Source: an uncultured Prevotella sp.
GTDB lineage: Bacteria > Bacteroidota > Bacteroidia > Bacteroidales > Bacteroidaceae
NCBI GenBank assembly: GCA_900542795.1
Contig: UQPD01000081.1
Location: 1 to 11,999, forward strand
Direction: 5' to 3'
Length of the DNA: 11,999 nt
Below, one piece after another: positions 5,511 through 11,999 of the stretch. Position numbers and translations under genes: made by a program. The stretch's first letter is position 1, and every line of letters begins with the position of its first letter. Under the pieces are notes generated by a model. That model was given only the letters and a program-made list of their open reading frames with translations. It was not told where the DNA came from and ran no database searches.

Positions 5511-6665
5511 TTAAGGCTCGTAGGCGTAAGTTTTCATAACCTTCTTTAATCGTCCCAAGAAAGGGATGGGCAGAATCATAAAGCCTACCATTGACAACAC
5601 AAAGGGCCAAGCATTGGCAAGGGGGTAACCATCGAGCGCACTGTTTACGTAAAGCAAATAGTAGTGGCGCAGTGGAAACAGATAAGAGAGTCCTTGCAGT
5701 ATGGGGTGCATTGCCATAACGGGAAACGACATGCCCGAAATGCTAAATGATATTACGCCCCAAAGCGAAGCCGAAGATAGTCCCAGACGTAGGGTAGGGA
5801 GCATTGTAAACATAAACACACCCAAGCCCTGACAAGCTAATACAAAAAGTGCCATGATGCACCACATGCGAGCAATGCCACAGTTGCACGGAAAATGCAA
5901 GTAGCCATAAAGCAATAGCACGTAGATTGTGCCCATAAGCAAAAATATGAGGCTTTGCGGAATGAGCTTGCTGGTCAGTGCCACAATGATAGAGTCGTTC
6001 GACGACTTCATCAATTCGTCCGACGAACCAAATTTCAACTCCGTACCTAAGCTATATACGCTTGTCATGAATATAAAGATGCCAAGCATGCCTGGTATGA
6101 TGATATTCGAGAGATAGATGTTGTAATTGAGCCATGGGTTACCCACAGCATGCATGTCTATAACCACGGGTTGTAAATACGCCATGGCTTGTCGCTCGGT
6201 GGCACCTTTGGCATAGAGCACCTTACGCGAAGCAGCTCCCGATGCCAACTCCGACATCATGCGCATGTCGCGATAGAGCAGCGAGCCTGCCACCAAATAA
6301 GAGTAGTTTGTGTAGAATGACACCGTAGGCACACGTTGCAACTGTGCGAGTTTGGTTGTTCCATGCGGAATAAGGTAGAACCCATAAATATCACCACGTT
6401 GAACAGCCTTGCGTGCATCGGTCACATTGGCATACTCTTGGGTAATGTCGCTCATCTGAAACGAGTTGAGGTTGCGTGCCAACGTGCGTGTTGTAGCGGT
6501 GTGGTCTTCGTCTACCAATCCCATGGGCAAATTTTCGGGCAAGCCTTGCTTCATGAGCGATGTGAAGAAGTAGTAGCAGAAAAGCGGTGCCAAAACCATA
6601 CAAAAAATGTAGATGGGTTGGCGAGCCATACGCTTCCACTCTCTGCTAAATAATCCCCAGTTCAT
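5511..6665 (-). CDS. ABC-2 type transporter permease, first subunit of exporter
   Basis: The product (384 residues) is an inner-membrane permease of the ABC2_membrane_3 / YbhR-YbhS-like class. It has a short cytoplasmic N terminus with SREWKRMARQP (7-17), helix 1 (about 17-36), a periplasmic domain (about 37-180), and five further helices near 184-206, 236-258, 267-289, 297-316 and 353-372. FSISGMSFP (307-315) lies at the start of the last re-entrant region, as in the second permease. The gene begins 28 nt after the adaptor gene and lies 83 nt before the second permease, so the pair should be expressed together. With the HlyD-like adaptor and TolC-like channel upstream it should form a tripartite efflux complex spanning both membranes. 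No nucleotide-binding domain is present in this protein or in its neighbours, which is odd for an ABC system. The ATG start is well placed; substrate unknown. Confidence 0.88.
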   Translation of the reverse strand: MNWGLFSREWKRMARQPIYIFCMVLAPLFCYYFFTSLMKQGLPENLPMGLVDEDHTATTRTLARNLNSFQMSDITQEYANVTDARKAVQRGDIYGFYLIPHGTTKLAQLQRVPTVSFYTNYSYLVAGSLLYRDMRMMSELASGAASRKVLYAKGATERQAMAYLQPVVIDMHAVGNPWLNYNIYLSNIIIPGMLGIFIFMTSVYSLGTELKFGSSDELMKSSNDSIIVALTSKLIPQSLIFLLMGTIYVLLLYGYLHFPCNCGIARMWCIMALFVLACQGLGVFMFTMLPTLRLGLSSASLWGVISFSISGMSFPVMAMHPILQGLSYLFPLRHYYLLYVNSALDGYPLANAWPFVLSMVGFMILPIPFLGRLKKVMKTYAYEP

Positions 6666-6693
6666 GTTATATGGTATTTGGTTGACAACAATG

Positions 6694-7683
6694 TTATTTA
6701 GTGAGTGAAGGCAGAATAACGCTCATGCCTGGGCGCAAACCTTCAATTTTGTTGATGGGTGAGGCTTTCACCTCAAAGGTCTTCATGTCGAATTGTCCCG
6801 TAGTTTTGGTAGCCTTCCATGCAGCATACGAGCCCAAGTCCTTCATGTAATACACCTTCAATGTCACCTCCTTATTGCCCAAAGCCGGAATGTTAGCTTT
6901 GAAGGTCTGGTTCATTTTGAAGTTGCTGAGGTGGTCTTCGCGAATGTTGAAGGTTACCCACATATCGTTCATCAAGGCAATGTTCATGATTGGAGCACCC
7001 GTTCCAACCAACTCACCAATTTGTGGAAAGATGTCAGTGACTTCGCCATCGGCTGAGGCAATGAGCACGGTCTCTTTAATGTAAGAGTTCACTTCGCTCA
7101 CAGCACCACGTGCACGATTAACCAAGGCTGCAGCTGCTTCCTTGTCTTCGCGTTCGGCACCATTTTTCGCCATGTCATATTGTGACTTTGCTGCACGTTC
7201 AGTAGCAATGGCAGCATCGCGTTGTGCGGTTACTTCGTCAAGCTTTTGCGCAGTCATAACGCCTTGTTCAGTAAGGCGTTTTACACGCGCATACGATTTT
7301 TCGGCAATATCAACACCAGCCTTAGCCTTTTGCCACATTTCGTATGCCCCTGCAATTTGTTCTTGACGGGCCCCCTTTTCGGCTTTACGATTTTGTGCAG
7401 CAGCAGCAGCCTCGGCAGCTTGTGCTTGTGTGAGTTTTGCGTTCACTTCGGGAGCTTCGAGAATTGCGAGCGTATCGCCGGCGTGTACGTATTCGCCTTC
7501 TTTCACCATGTATTTAAGGATGCGACCAGGCACTTTGCTCGAAACACGGTATTCCGTTACATCGGCTTGTCCCTGAATGGTGTCAGGCTCATTGTCGAAG
7601 GCATAAAGACTGCCAATGATTACCAAAATGATAATGCCAGCAAGAATAAAAATTGCTGGAAGAAAATTTGCTTTCTGTTTCAT
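6694..7683 (-). CDS. HlyD family periplasmic adaptor (membrane fusion) protein
   Basis: This protein should link the inner-membrane permeases to the outer-membrane channel. It has a single N-terminal membrane helix (about 8-27), the first half of a lipoyl-like hairpin domain (about 45-80, with SSKVPGRI at 48-55 and VKEGEYVHAGDTLA at 60-73), an alanine-, glutamine- and lysine-rich coiled coil (about 81-200), the second lipoyl half (about 205-236, with ASADGEVTDI at 209-218) and a beta-barrel region ending in GLRPGMSVILP (315-325). I start it at the ATG of 7681-7683, giving 329 residues with MKQK directly before the helix. An in-frame TTG at 7704 would add seven residues and cannot be excluded. 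It is the second gene of the operon, after the channel gene; a possible attenuating hairpin lies between them. The organisation resembles E. coli YbhG or EmrA-type adaptors. Function by family is sure; substrate unknown. Confidence 0.93.
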   Translation of the reverse strand: MKQKANFLPAIFILAGIIILVIIGSLYAFDNEPDTIQGQADVTEYRVSSKVPGRILKYMVKEGEYVHAGDTLAILEAPEVNAKLTQAQAAEAAAAAQNRKAEKGARQEQIAGAYEMWQKAKAGVDIAEKSYARVKRLTEQGVMTAQKLDEVTAQRDAAIATERAAKSQYDMAKNGAEREDKEAAAALVNRARGAVSEVNSYIKETVLIASADGEVTDIFPQIGELVGTGAPIMNIALMNDMWVTFNIREDHLSNFKMNQTFKANIPALGNKEVTLKVYYMKDLGSYAAWKATKTTGQFDMKTFEVKASPINKIEGLRPGMSVILPSLTK

Positions 7684-7747
7684 TTCCTCAGTATCTTTTG
7701 TCAAAAAAAGTAGGTACTCAAAATTAGTTTATTAAAAAAGACATACA

Positions 7748-7771
7748 ATGCCCCATTCAAAAAGGAGGCAT
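7748..7771 (-). promoter_or_regulatory. Possible attenuator hairpin between channel and adaptor genes
   Basis: In the minus-strand RNA, AUGCCUC (from 7765-7771) can pair with GGGGCAU (from 7748-7754) through 7 pairs including one G-U, with a 10-nt loop. A run of six Ts follows 8 nt later (7734-7739). This is weaker than a normal intrinsic terminator but lies in a 114-nt gap where partial termination would yield more channel than permease transcript. The pairing is visible; the function is inferred. Confidence 0.35.
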
Positions 7772-7797
7772 GCCATGTTATCCCCCCAAAAAAAACT

Positions 7798-9291
7798 TTA
7801 GAAACCCAAAGCCTTATTATAGGCAGCGCGACTCAACTTAATATCGATTTGTGAGTCAATTTTGTCGCTATGAGCTTGCAACCATGCGGTTTGCGCCATG
7901 AGCAAGTCCGAGGTAGTGATAACCCCTTCCTTAAATCCAATTTGTGCGGTACGCAAGTTCTCCTCTGCCTTGTCAAGATTCTTCAAGCTTAGTGAAAGTT
8001 TGCGGTTTGCCTCGTTCACTTTAAAAGCCTCTTGGTTTACTTGCAACTCAATTTTCTCTTTAGCCTCGTCAGCTTTGAGCGATGCAATGTTAGCCTCAGT
8101 GCGTGCAGCGCGTACTTTATATTTTGTTTCGCCCCAATTCCATATAGGCACCTTCAGCATAACCCCAACAGCCCATGTGCCACGAAATTTCTTTTCAAAA
8201 CCATTCAGCACATTGGGGTTCGAAATCATATATCCACCCGTAAGTGCTAATTGTGGTAAAACCGAAGCACGTTCCACTTTGGCTTTTTCGGCATAAATGT
8301 TTTGTGCCGTAACCAATTGCGAGAGTTCTGCACGGTTATTGAAAGCAGTTTGCACATCGGCACTGATGTTCTCGCTTTCAGTGGGCAAGTTATCATTGTT
8401 CTCGTCAGCCAGTTGCGGAGCCGATTTTAGCGGAAGCCCACAGAGTTGACACAGCAACATGCGCGAAAGCGTCAATCCATCCTCCACCTTCATCAAGGTC
8501 ATTTCAGCCTCGTTGAGTTTCACGCTTACAGAAAGTTCGTTGCTCTTAGTTGCCACACCTTCTTTAATCATTTTCACCACATCCGAGTCAAGGTGTTGCA
8601 ACATGTCGCGGTAGCTAATAGCCAAACGGCGTTTGTTTGCCAACGAAACCACTTGCCAATAAGCCTTGTCAACATCCAGTGTCACTTGTTGTTCGTCCAC
8701 GCGGTGTTGATCTTTAGCCAATTGCTCTTGATATTTTGTAATATTCTCGTAAGCTTTGATTTTTCCACCCATATACAAGGGTTGGGTTAGCAAAATCATG
8801 CCAGCCGTCATGTTTCGTGTGTCAGTACGCAAAGCATCGGTAATGCCTTGTCCAAAGGCATTACCAGCCTGTCCTAATGCACCTTGAATTTGGGGTAATT
8901 TTGTTGTAATGTTTTGTACGAGCGGTGCGAGTTCGGGGTGCTTCGTCACAATTTGTTGTGCCATTTGTGCAAATTGCCCTGCATATTGTCCGTTGAATGC
9001 GTTTACAGCATTCGAACCCAAATTATTCAACGCACCCTTTTGGTCGTTATTCAATAGCGAAATCTCATCGCCCGTACGCATATATCCAGCCGTAAGCGAC
9101 ACCTTGGGCAAATAGTTCGTATGAGCCGCTTTTCGGTCCCATGCGGTCTTCTCCATTTTGGCTTTGCTTTGCGCCAATTCTTTATTATTGCGCAGTGCCA
9201 ATGCTCGGCAACTGTCGAGCGAGAGCACACCTTGTGCATAGCTGCATACACTGCTGCAAGCTAATGAAAGTATGATAAAAAACTTCTTCAT
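7798..9291 (-). CDS. TolC family outer-membrane efflux channel
   Basis: A 497-residue outer-membrane factor with a signal peptide (about 1-19; hydrophobic core FFIILSLACSSV, probable cleavage after SYA). The mature part shows the duplicated TolC fold: LPKVSLTAGY (61-70) is echoed by LPQLALTGGY (345-354), QPLYMGGK (170-177) by VPIWNWGETK (381-390), and GVATKSNEL (245-253) by GVITTSDLL (456-464), the latter pair at helix turns. Long amphipathic helices fill the space between. An N-, Q- and A-rich insertion at about 76-160 in the first half is longer than in E. coli TolC and seems usual for the Bacteroidetes members of this operon type. It is the first gene of the exporter operon, an order different from E. 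coli ybh, where no channel gene is included. Three such protomers would form the channel. No lipobox cysteine was seen at the cleavage site. Substrate unknown. Confidence 0.94.
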   Translation of the reverse strand: MKKFFIILSLACSSVCSYAQGVLSLDSCRALALRNNKELAQSKAKMEKTAWDRKAAHTNYLPKVSLTAGYMRTGDEISLLNNDQKGALNNLGSNAVNAFNGQYAGQFAQMAQQIVTKHPELAPLVQNITTKLPQIQGALGQAGNAFGQGITDALRTDTRNMTAGMILLTQPLYMGGKIKAYENITKYQEQLAKDQHRVDEQQVTLDVDKAYWQVVSLANKRRLAISYRDMLQHLDSDVVKMIKEGVATKSNELSVSVKLNEAEMTLMKVEDGLTLSRMLLCQLCGLPLKSAPQLADENNDNLPTESENISADVQTAFNNRAELSQLVTAQNIYAEKAKVERASVLPQLALTGGYMISNPNVLNGFEKKFRGTWAVGVMLKVPIWNWGETKYKVRAARTEANIASLKADEAKEKIELQVNQEAFKVNEANRKLSLSLKNLDKAEENLRTAQIGFKEGVITTSDLLMAQTAWLQAHSDKIDSQIDIKLSRAAYNKALGF

Positions 9292-9346
9292 CAGTGTTGG
9301 TAAAAATTAGTTTCGAAGTTATAAACTTCTGTACTTCTTTAATTTC

Positions 9347-9383
9347 AGATTTTCTTAAAATCTCAGCACTACTAAAATCTCAG
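9347..9383. promoter_or_regulatory. Repeated AAAATCTCAG motifs upstream of the exporter operon, possible operator
   Basis: AAAATCTCAG occurs twice as a direct repeat (9357-9366 and 9374-9383, offset 17 bp). The first copy also forms an inverted repeat with AGATTTT at 9347-9353 across a 3-nt spacer. The cluster lies 56-92 bp above the start of the channel gene and downstream, in the sense of transcription, of the only promoter-like element. Direct plus inverted repeats at this position suit a repressor or AraC-type binding site. No regulator gene is visible nearby. The repeats are visible; the operator role is inferred. Confidence 0.35.
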
Positions 9384-9404
9384 AATTACCTTTGATAATA
9401 GCAA

Positions 9405-9420
9405 TATCTTTGCAAATTTA
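9405..9420. promoter_or_regulatory. Overlapping face-to-face -7-like elements
   Basis: The stretch TATCTTTGCAAATTTA contains TATCTTTG on the plus strand (9405-9412) and TAAATTTG on the minus strand (9413-9420), both fitting TAnnTTTG. The minus-strand copy is the only candidate -7 element above the channel gene and would give a leader of about 115 nt carrying the AAAATCTCAG repeats. Neither copy has TTTG 19-21 nt upstream, so both are half matches. No plus-strand gene follows. Confidence 0.35.
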
Positions 9421-9491
9421 CGCAATTTATTTATGTCGTGCACATGCGTAGCAGATAAAAGGAAAAATAGAACAAAATAGCCGTAATATGC

Positions 9492-9532
9492 AAAAAAAAA
9501 ATCGACAACATTTAGTTTAAATGTTGTCGATT
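9492..9532 (-). terminator. Intrinsic terminator of the pta-ackA operon
   Basis: A perfect 14-bp stem (9500-9513 with 9519-9532) closes a 5-nt loop, and on the minus strand it runs straight into a tract of ten Ts (complement of 9492-9501). This is the standard form of a Rho-independent terminator, and it lies 55 nt after the ackA stop codon. On the plus strand the T tract would be missing, so it is specific for minus-strand transcripts. Confidence 0.92.
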
Positions 9533-9542
9533 CTGTATGCCT

Positions 9543-9565
9543 TCTATCTAAGTGTAATAGATAGG
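9543..9565 (-). other. Small stem-loop between the ackA stop and its terminator
   Basis: CTATCTA (9544-9550) and TAGATAG (9558-9564) form a perfect 7-bp stem with a 7-nt loop, 23 nt below the ackA stop codon and 11 nt before the terminator stem. Together they give the transcript a double hairpin at its 3' end, which could slow exonucleases. The stem is visible; the role is inferred. Confidence 0.4.
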
Positions 9566-9587
9566 TTTCCTTTCTGTTACGAAAAGA

Positions 9588-10778
9588 TTATTTTACCAAG
9601 TCGAGCGTATCGCTTGCAATGAGCAACTCTTCGTCGGTAGGAACAACTACAACCTTCACCTTACTGTCGGGAGTAGAGATAATTTCCTCTTCGCCAAAGT
9701 TCTTTTTGTTCTTTTCAGTGTCAACTTTGATGCCCATGAACTCAAGGTCCTCAACGGCACCCTGACGAACATCCCATTGGTGTTCGCCCACACCTGCGGT
9801 GAACACAACAATGTCAACACCGCCCATAGCAGCAGCGTATGCGCCAATATACTTTTTAATGCGGTAGTCATACATCTCCATAGCCAATTTGCAACGTTCG
9901 TTGCCTTCGCGTATGCCAGCTTCAACCTCACGGATGTCGCTCGACACACCTGAGATGCCCTTCACACCACTCTGCTTGTTCAAAAGGTCGCTCATTTGGT
10001 CAGCGTCAAGACCTTCCTTCTTCATGATACTAAGAACGGCTGAGGGGTCAACATCGCCAGAGCGAGTACCCATCATCAAACCTTCGAGCGGAGTGAGACC
10101 CATTGAAGTGTCAACACACTTGCCATATTTTACAGCCGAAACCGAAGCACCGTTACCAATGTGGCAAGTAATAATGCGTACGTCTTCGGGCTTTACGCCG
10201 AGCACTTCGCATACACGTGCAGTAACAAAGCGGTGGCTTGTGCCGTGAGCACCCCAACGACGGATGTTGTTCTGCTCGTAGTACTTGTAAGGCACGGCAT
10301 ACATATATGCCTTAGCAGGCATTGTTTGGTGGAAGGCAGTGTCAAACACAAATACCTGAGGCAGGTTGGGCAACATGTCCTTAACAGCTACATAACCTTT
10401 GAGGTGTGCGTCTGAGTGAAGCGGAGCAAGTTCCATATACTGCTTCCACTCTTGCAACATCTCGTCGGTAACAATCTGGCTCTTAGTGAAACGACCACCT
10501 GCCACAATGCGGTGACCCGCTGCACCAATTTCGTCCAAACTCTTGATAGCACCATACACGGGGTTCAACAATGTGTCGAACATAAGTTTAATACCCTCAG
10601 TGTGTGTGGGACAAGGCGATTCAATGATTTTGGTTTCACCGTTGATTTTAGTTTTCAAGAAAGAGCCTTCAAGACCAATCTTTTCGATACCGCCAGCAGC
10701 GAGCACCGATTTATCGTCCATCTCATACAATTTATACTTAATAGATGAACTGCCGCAGTTGATTACGAGAATTTTCAT
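9588..10778 (-). CDS. ackA: Acetate kinase
   Basis: The enzyme transfers the phosphate of acetyl phosphate to ADP, giving acetate and ATP, the energy-yielding last step of acetate fermentation; it is cytoplasmic. The ASKHA-fold motifs are intact over 396 residues: VINCGSSSIKY (5-15, with N7), GHRIVAGG (88-95), FDTAFH (145-150, D146 in the catalytic position), GAHGTSHR (176-183), HIGNGAS (206-212), GTRSGDVDP (237-245), FTAGVGEH (326-333) and PTDEELLIA (380-388). Usual length for the family is near 400. The highly conserved PLHN motif reads PLHSDAH here (119-125), so Asn is replaced by Ser next to the conserved histidine. I start at the ATG of 10776-10778, directly before the canonical KILVINCG; the in-frame TTG at 10826 would add 16 residues containing no family sequence. 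It follows pta and ends at a strong terminator. Confidence 0.98.
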   Translation of the reverse strand: MKILVINCGSSSIKYKLYEMDDKSVLAAGGIEKIGLEGSFLKTKINGETKIIESPCPTHTEGIKLMFDTLLNPVYGAIKSLDEIGAAGHRIVAGGRFTKSQIVTDEMLQEWKQYMELAPLHSDAHLKGYVAVKDMLPNLPQVFVFDTAFHQTMPAKAYMYAVPYKYYEQNNIRRWGAHGTSHRFVTARVCEVLGVKPEDVRIITCHIGNGASVSAVKYGKCVDTSMGLTPLEGLMMGTRSGDVDPSAVLSIMKKEGLDADQMSDLLNKQSGVKGISGVSSDIREVEAGIREGNERCKLAMEMYDYRIKKYIGAYAAAMGGVDIVVFTAGVGEHQWDVRQGAVEDLEFMGIKVDTEKNKKNFGEEEIISTPDSKVKVVVVPTDEELLIASDTLDLVK

Positions 10779-10807
10779 ATATTTGGGGTTAGGGAAGTAG
10801 GGGTTAG

Positions 10808-10849
10808 AAGGTGCTGCACTTTTCAAAAAAAGAACGAATGCAGCACCTT
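10808..10849 (-). other. Intercistronic stem-loop between pta and ackA
   Basis: AAGGTGCTGCA (10808-10818) and TGCAGCACCTT (10839-10849) form a perfect 11-bp stem with a 20-nt loop, 13 nt after the pta stop codon. In the minus-strand RNA no T tract follows, so it should not terminate transcription. A processing or mRNA-stability element that sets the pta/ackA ratio is likely but inferred. Below it, GGGGTTAG is repeated at 10785-10792 and 10800-10807, giving a C-rich ackA leader. Confidence 0.6.
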
Positions 10850-10862
10850 TTAAATCTAAAAA

Positions 10863-11876
10863 TTATTCAGCCTCCTTAGCAGCGATAGCCTGGTTAGCAG
10901 TGATGGCAACCATCATGTAAACATCGTCGATAGAGCAACCACGCGACAAGTCGTTAACAGGACGAGCAATACCCTGAAGGATAGGACCAATGGCAGTGGC
11001 GTGACCCAAGCGCTGAACGAGCTTGTAGCCAATGTTGCCCACTTCGAGTGAAGGAACAACCAACACGTTAGCCTTACCAGCAATTTCGCTACCCGGTGCC
11101 TTCGAAGCACCTACTGAGGGAACCAAAGCAGCGTCGGCCTGGAGTTCACCATCAATCTTCAATTCGGGAGCCATTTCCTTAGCAATGCTCAGAGCCTCAG
11201 TAACCTTGTCAACAACCTCGTGTTTAGCAGAGCCCTTTGTTGAGAAACTCAACATAGCTACGCGAGGATCGATGCCTGCAACAGCCTTAGCAGTTTGTGC
11301 GGTGCAAACGGCAATCTGAGCCAACTGGTTGGCATCAGGAACTGGAGTAACAGCAACGTCGCCCATAACGAGCACACCATTGTCACCACATTCAGGAGCG
11401 TGAGTAAGAAGCAACATAGCACCGCTCACACAGTTAATGCCAGGAGCCGTCTTTATAATCTGCAAAGCCGGACGGAGCACATTGCCAGTAGTGTTGCGTG
11501 CACCAGCCAACTGACCGTCAGCATCACCGCTCTTAATAATCATGCAACCAAAGTAAAGAGGATCGAGCACTTTCTTGCGAGCCTCTTCAATAGTCATGCC
11601 CTTCTTCTTGCGGAGTTCAGCAAGGAGTTCAGCATATTCTTCTTTCTTAGGGCTTGTGGCAGGGTCGATGATGGTGGCCTTGTCGATGTTGCCCAATCCC
11701 CACTGCTTAGCCAAATTGTGAATTTCCTCCACATTGCCAAGAATAATGAGGTCTGCCACGCCGTCAGTCAGAATTTGGTTGGCGGCTTTCAAAGTGCGTT
11801 CTTCTGTACCTTCGGGAAGAACGATGCGCTGCTTGTTAGCTTTAGCGCGTGCAATAAGTTGTTCAATAAGTTCCAT
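10863..11876 (-). CDS. pta: Phosphate acetyltransferase (phosphotransacetylase)
   Basis: Pta exchanges CoA for phosphate on acetyl-CoA, forming acetyl phosphate, which the AckA encoded just downstream uses to make ATP; in reverse the pair activates acetate. The protein (337 residues) is the short, single-domain PTA_PTB form, without the N-terminal DRTGG and regulatory domains of E. coli Pta. Motifs in order: IVLPEGTEERTLKA (18-31), GDADGQLAGA (117-126), MLSFSTKGSA (208-217), DGELQADAALVPSV (242-255), NVLVVPSLEVGNIGYKLVQ (270-288) and GPILQGIARPVNDLSRG (297-313). The start is an ATG with an A/T-rich leader and no Shine-Dalgarno sequence. ackA follows after 84 nt, and both seem to share a transcript ended at 9492-9532. 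Acetyl phosphate can also feed two-component regulators, which is general knowledge and not shown here. Confidence 0.97.
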   Translation of the reverse strand: MELIEQLIARAKANKQRIVLPEGTEERTLKAANQILTDGVADLIILGNVEEIHNLAKQWGLGNIDKATIIDPATSPKKEEYAELLAELRKKKGMTIEEARKKVLDPLYFGCMIIKSGDADGQLAGARNTTGNVLRPALQIIKTAPGINCVSGAMLLLTHAPECGDNGVLVMGDVAVTPVPDANQLAQIAVCTAQTAKAVAGIDPRVAMLSFSTKGSAKHEVVDKVTEALSIAKEMAPELKIDGELQADAALVPSVGASKAPGSEIAGKANVLVVPSLEVGNIGYKLVQRLGHATAIGPILQGIARPVNDLSRGCSIDDVYMMVAITANQAIAAKEAE

Positions 11877-11999
11877 AAAAAACTTTTATGTATACTATTT
11901 TTTATATGTGTTATTTGATATTCAAAAAATTGTAGAACCCCTAAGTTTTTAAAAAATAGGAATCCATTTGTATAAGATAGGCGGCACCTCAGCAAAAAG
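11877..11999. other. A/T-rich region upstream of pta
   Basis: These 123 nt should contain the pta promoter if pta is the first gene, but I found no TAnnTTTG element on the minus strand. The part next to the gene (11877-11930) is very A/T-rich. No gene, hairpin or repeat was seen, and the region is cut by the window edge, so the promoter may lie outside. Confidence 0.5.

Noticed and set aside
9433..9480. A 15-residue plus-strand ORF after TATCTTTG
   Set aside because: The promoter match is half complete, the following hairpin has its T tract on the other strand, and so short an ORF is expected by chance.
10779..10826. N-terminal extension of AckA from a TTG
   Set aside because: The 16 extra residues match no AckA sequence and overlap the intercistronic hairpin; the ATG at 10778 gives the canonical start.
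11295..11918. A 207-codon plus-strand open frame opposite pta
   Set aside because: It lies antisense to a gene with complete Pta motifs, has no recognisable domain and no promoter; it is a by-product of pta codon use.
1..11999. Mobile element, phage or defence island
   Set aside because: All supported genes are core metabolism or export; no transposase, integrase, target duplication or tRNA was found.

Overview
The window looks like a chromosomal segment of a Bacteroidetes bacterium, most likely Prevotellaceae or a close relative. This rests on protein character (DUF4834 beside pssA; a Bacteroides-type TolC/HlyD/double-permease operon; folP followed by a diadenylate cyclase gene), on promoter elements of the Bacteroidetes form TTTG-N20-TAnnTTTG, and on the absence of clear Shine-Dalgarno sites. 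Every supported gene lies on the minus strand, so transcription runs from high to low coordinates.

Right end (about 9500-11999): pta then ackA, the phosphotransacetylase/acetate kinase pair that turns acetyl-CoA into acetate and ATP. They are separated by 84 nt with a strong hairpin, and the pair is closed by the best intrinsic terminator in the window (9492-9532).

Middle (4165-9420): a four-gene export operon in the order TolC-like outer-membrane channel, HlyD-like adaptor, and two ABC-2 type permeases. It starts after the ackA terminator and ends at a GC-rich hairpin (4165-4208). No ATP-binding subunit is encoded in it, so the ATPase must come from elsewhere, if one is used. Its upstream region holds repeated AAAATCTCAG motifs that could be an operator.

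Left (about 260-4134): folP (dihydropteroate synthase, folate synthesis) with a textbook Bacteroidetes promoter, cdaA (membrane diadenylate cyclase making c-di-AMP), psd and pssA (phosphatidylethanolamine synthesis), and a small DUF4834 membrane protein. psd seems to have its own promoter-like element and a 5' leader hairpin. No terminator separates cdaA from psd, so read-through is possible. A GC-rich hairpin (127-167) probably ends this set.

The extreme left holds a tandem array of the 7-mer GTAATAA. There is no tRNA, rRNA, CRISPR array, transposase, phage gene or obvious defence system. The window is mainly housekeeping. The points most worth a second look are an isoleucine in FolP at the position equivalent to E. 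coli Phe28 (a sulfonamide-resistance position), the ATPase-less exporter operon, G-depleted C/A-rich translation leaders, and several intercistronic hairpins.
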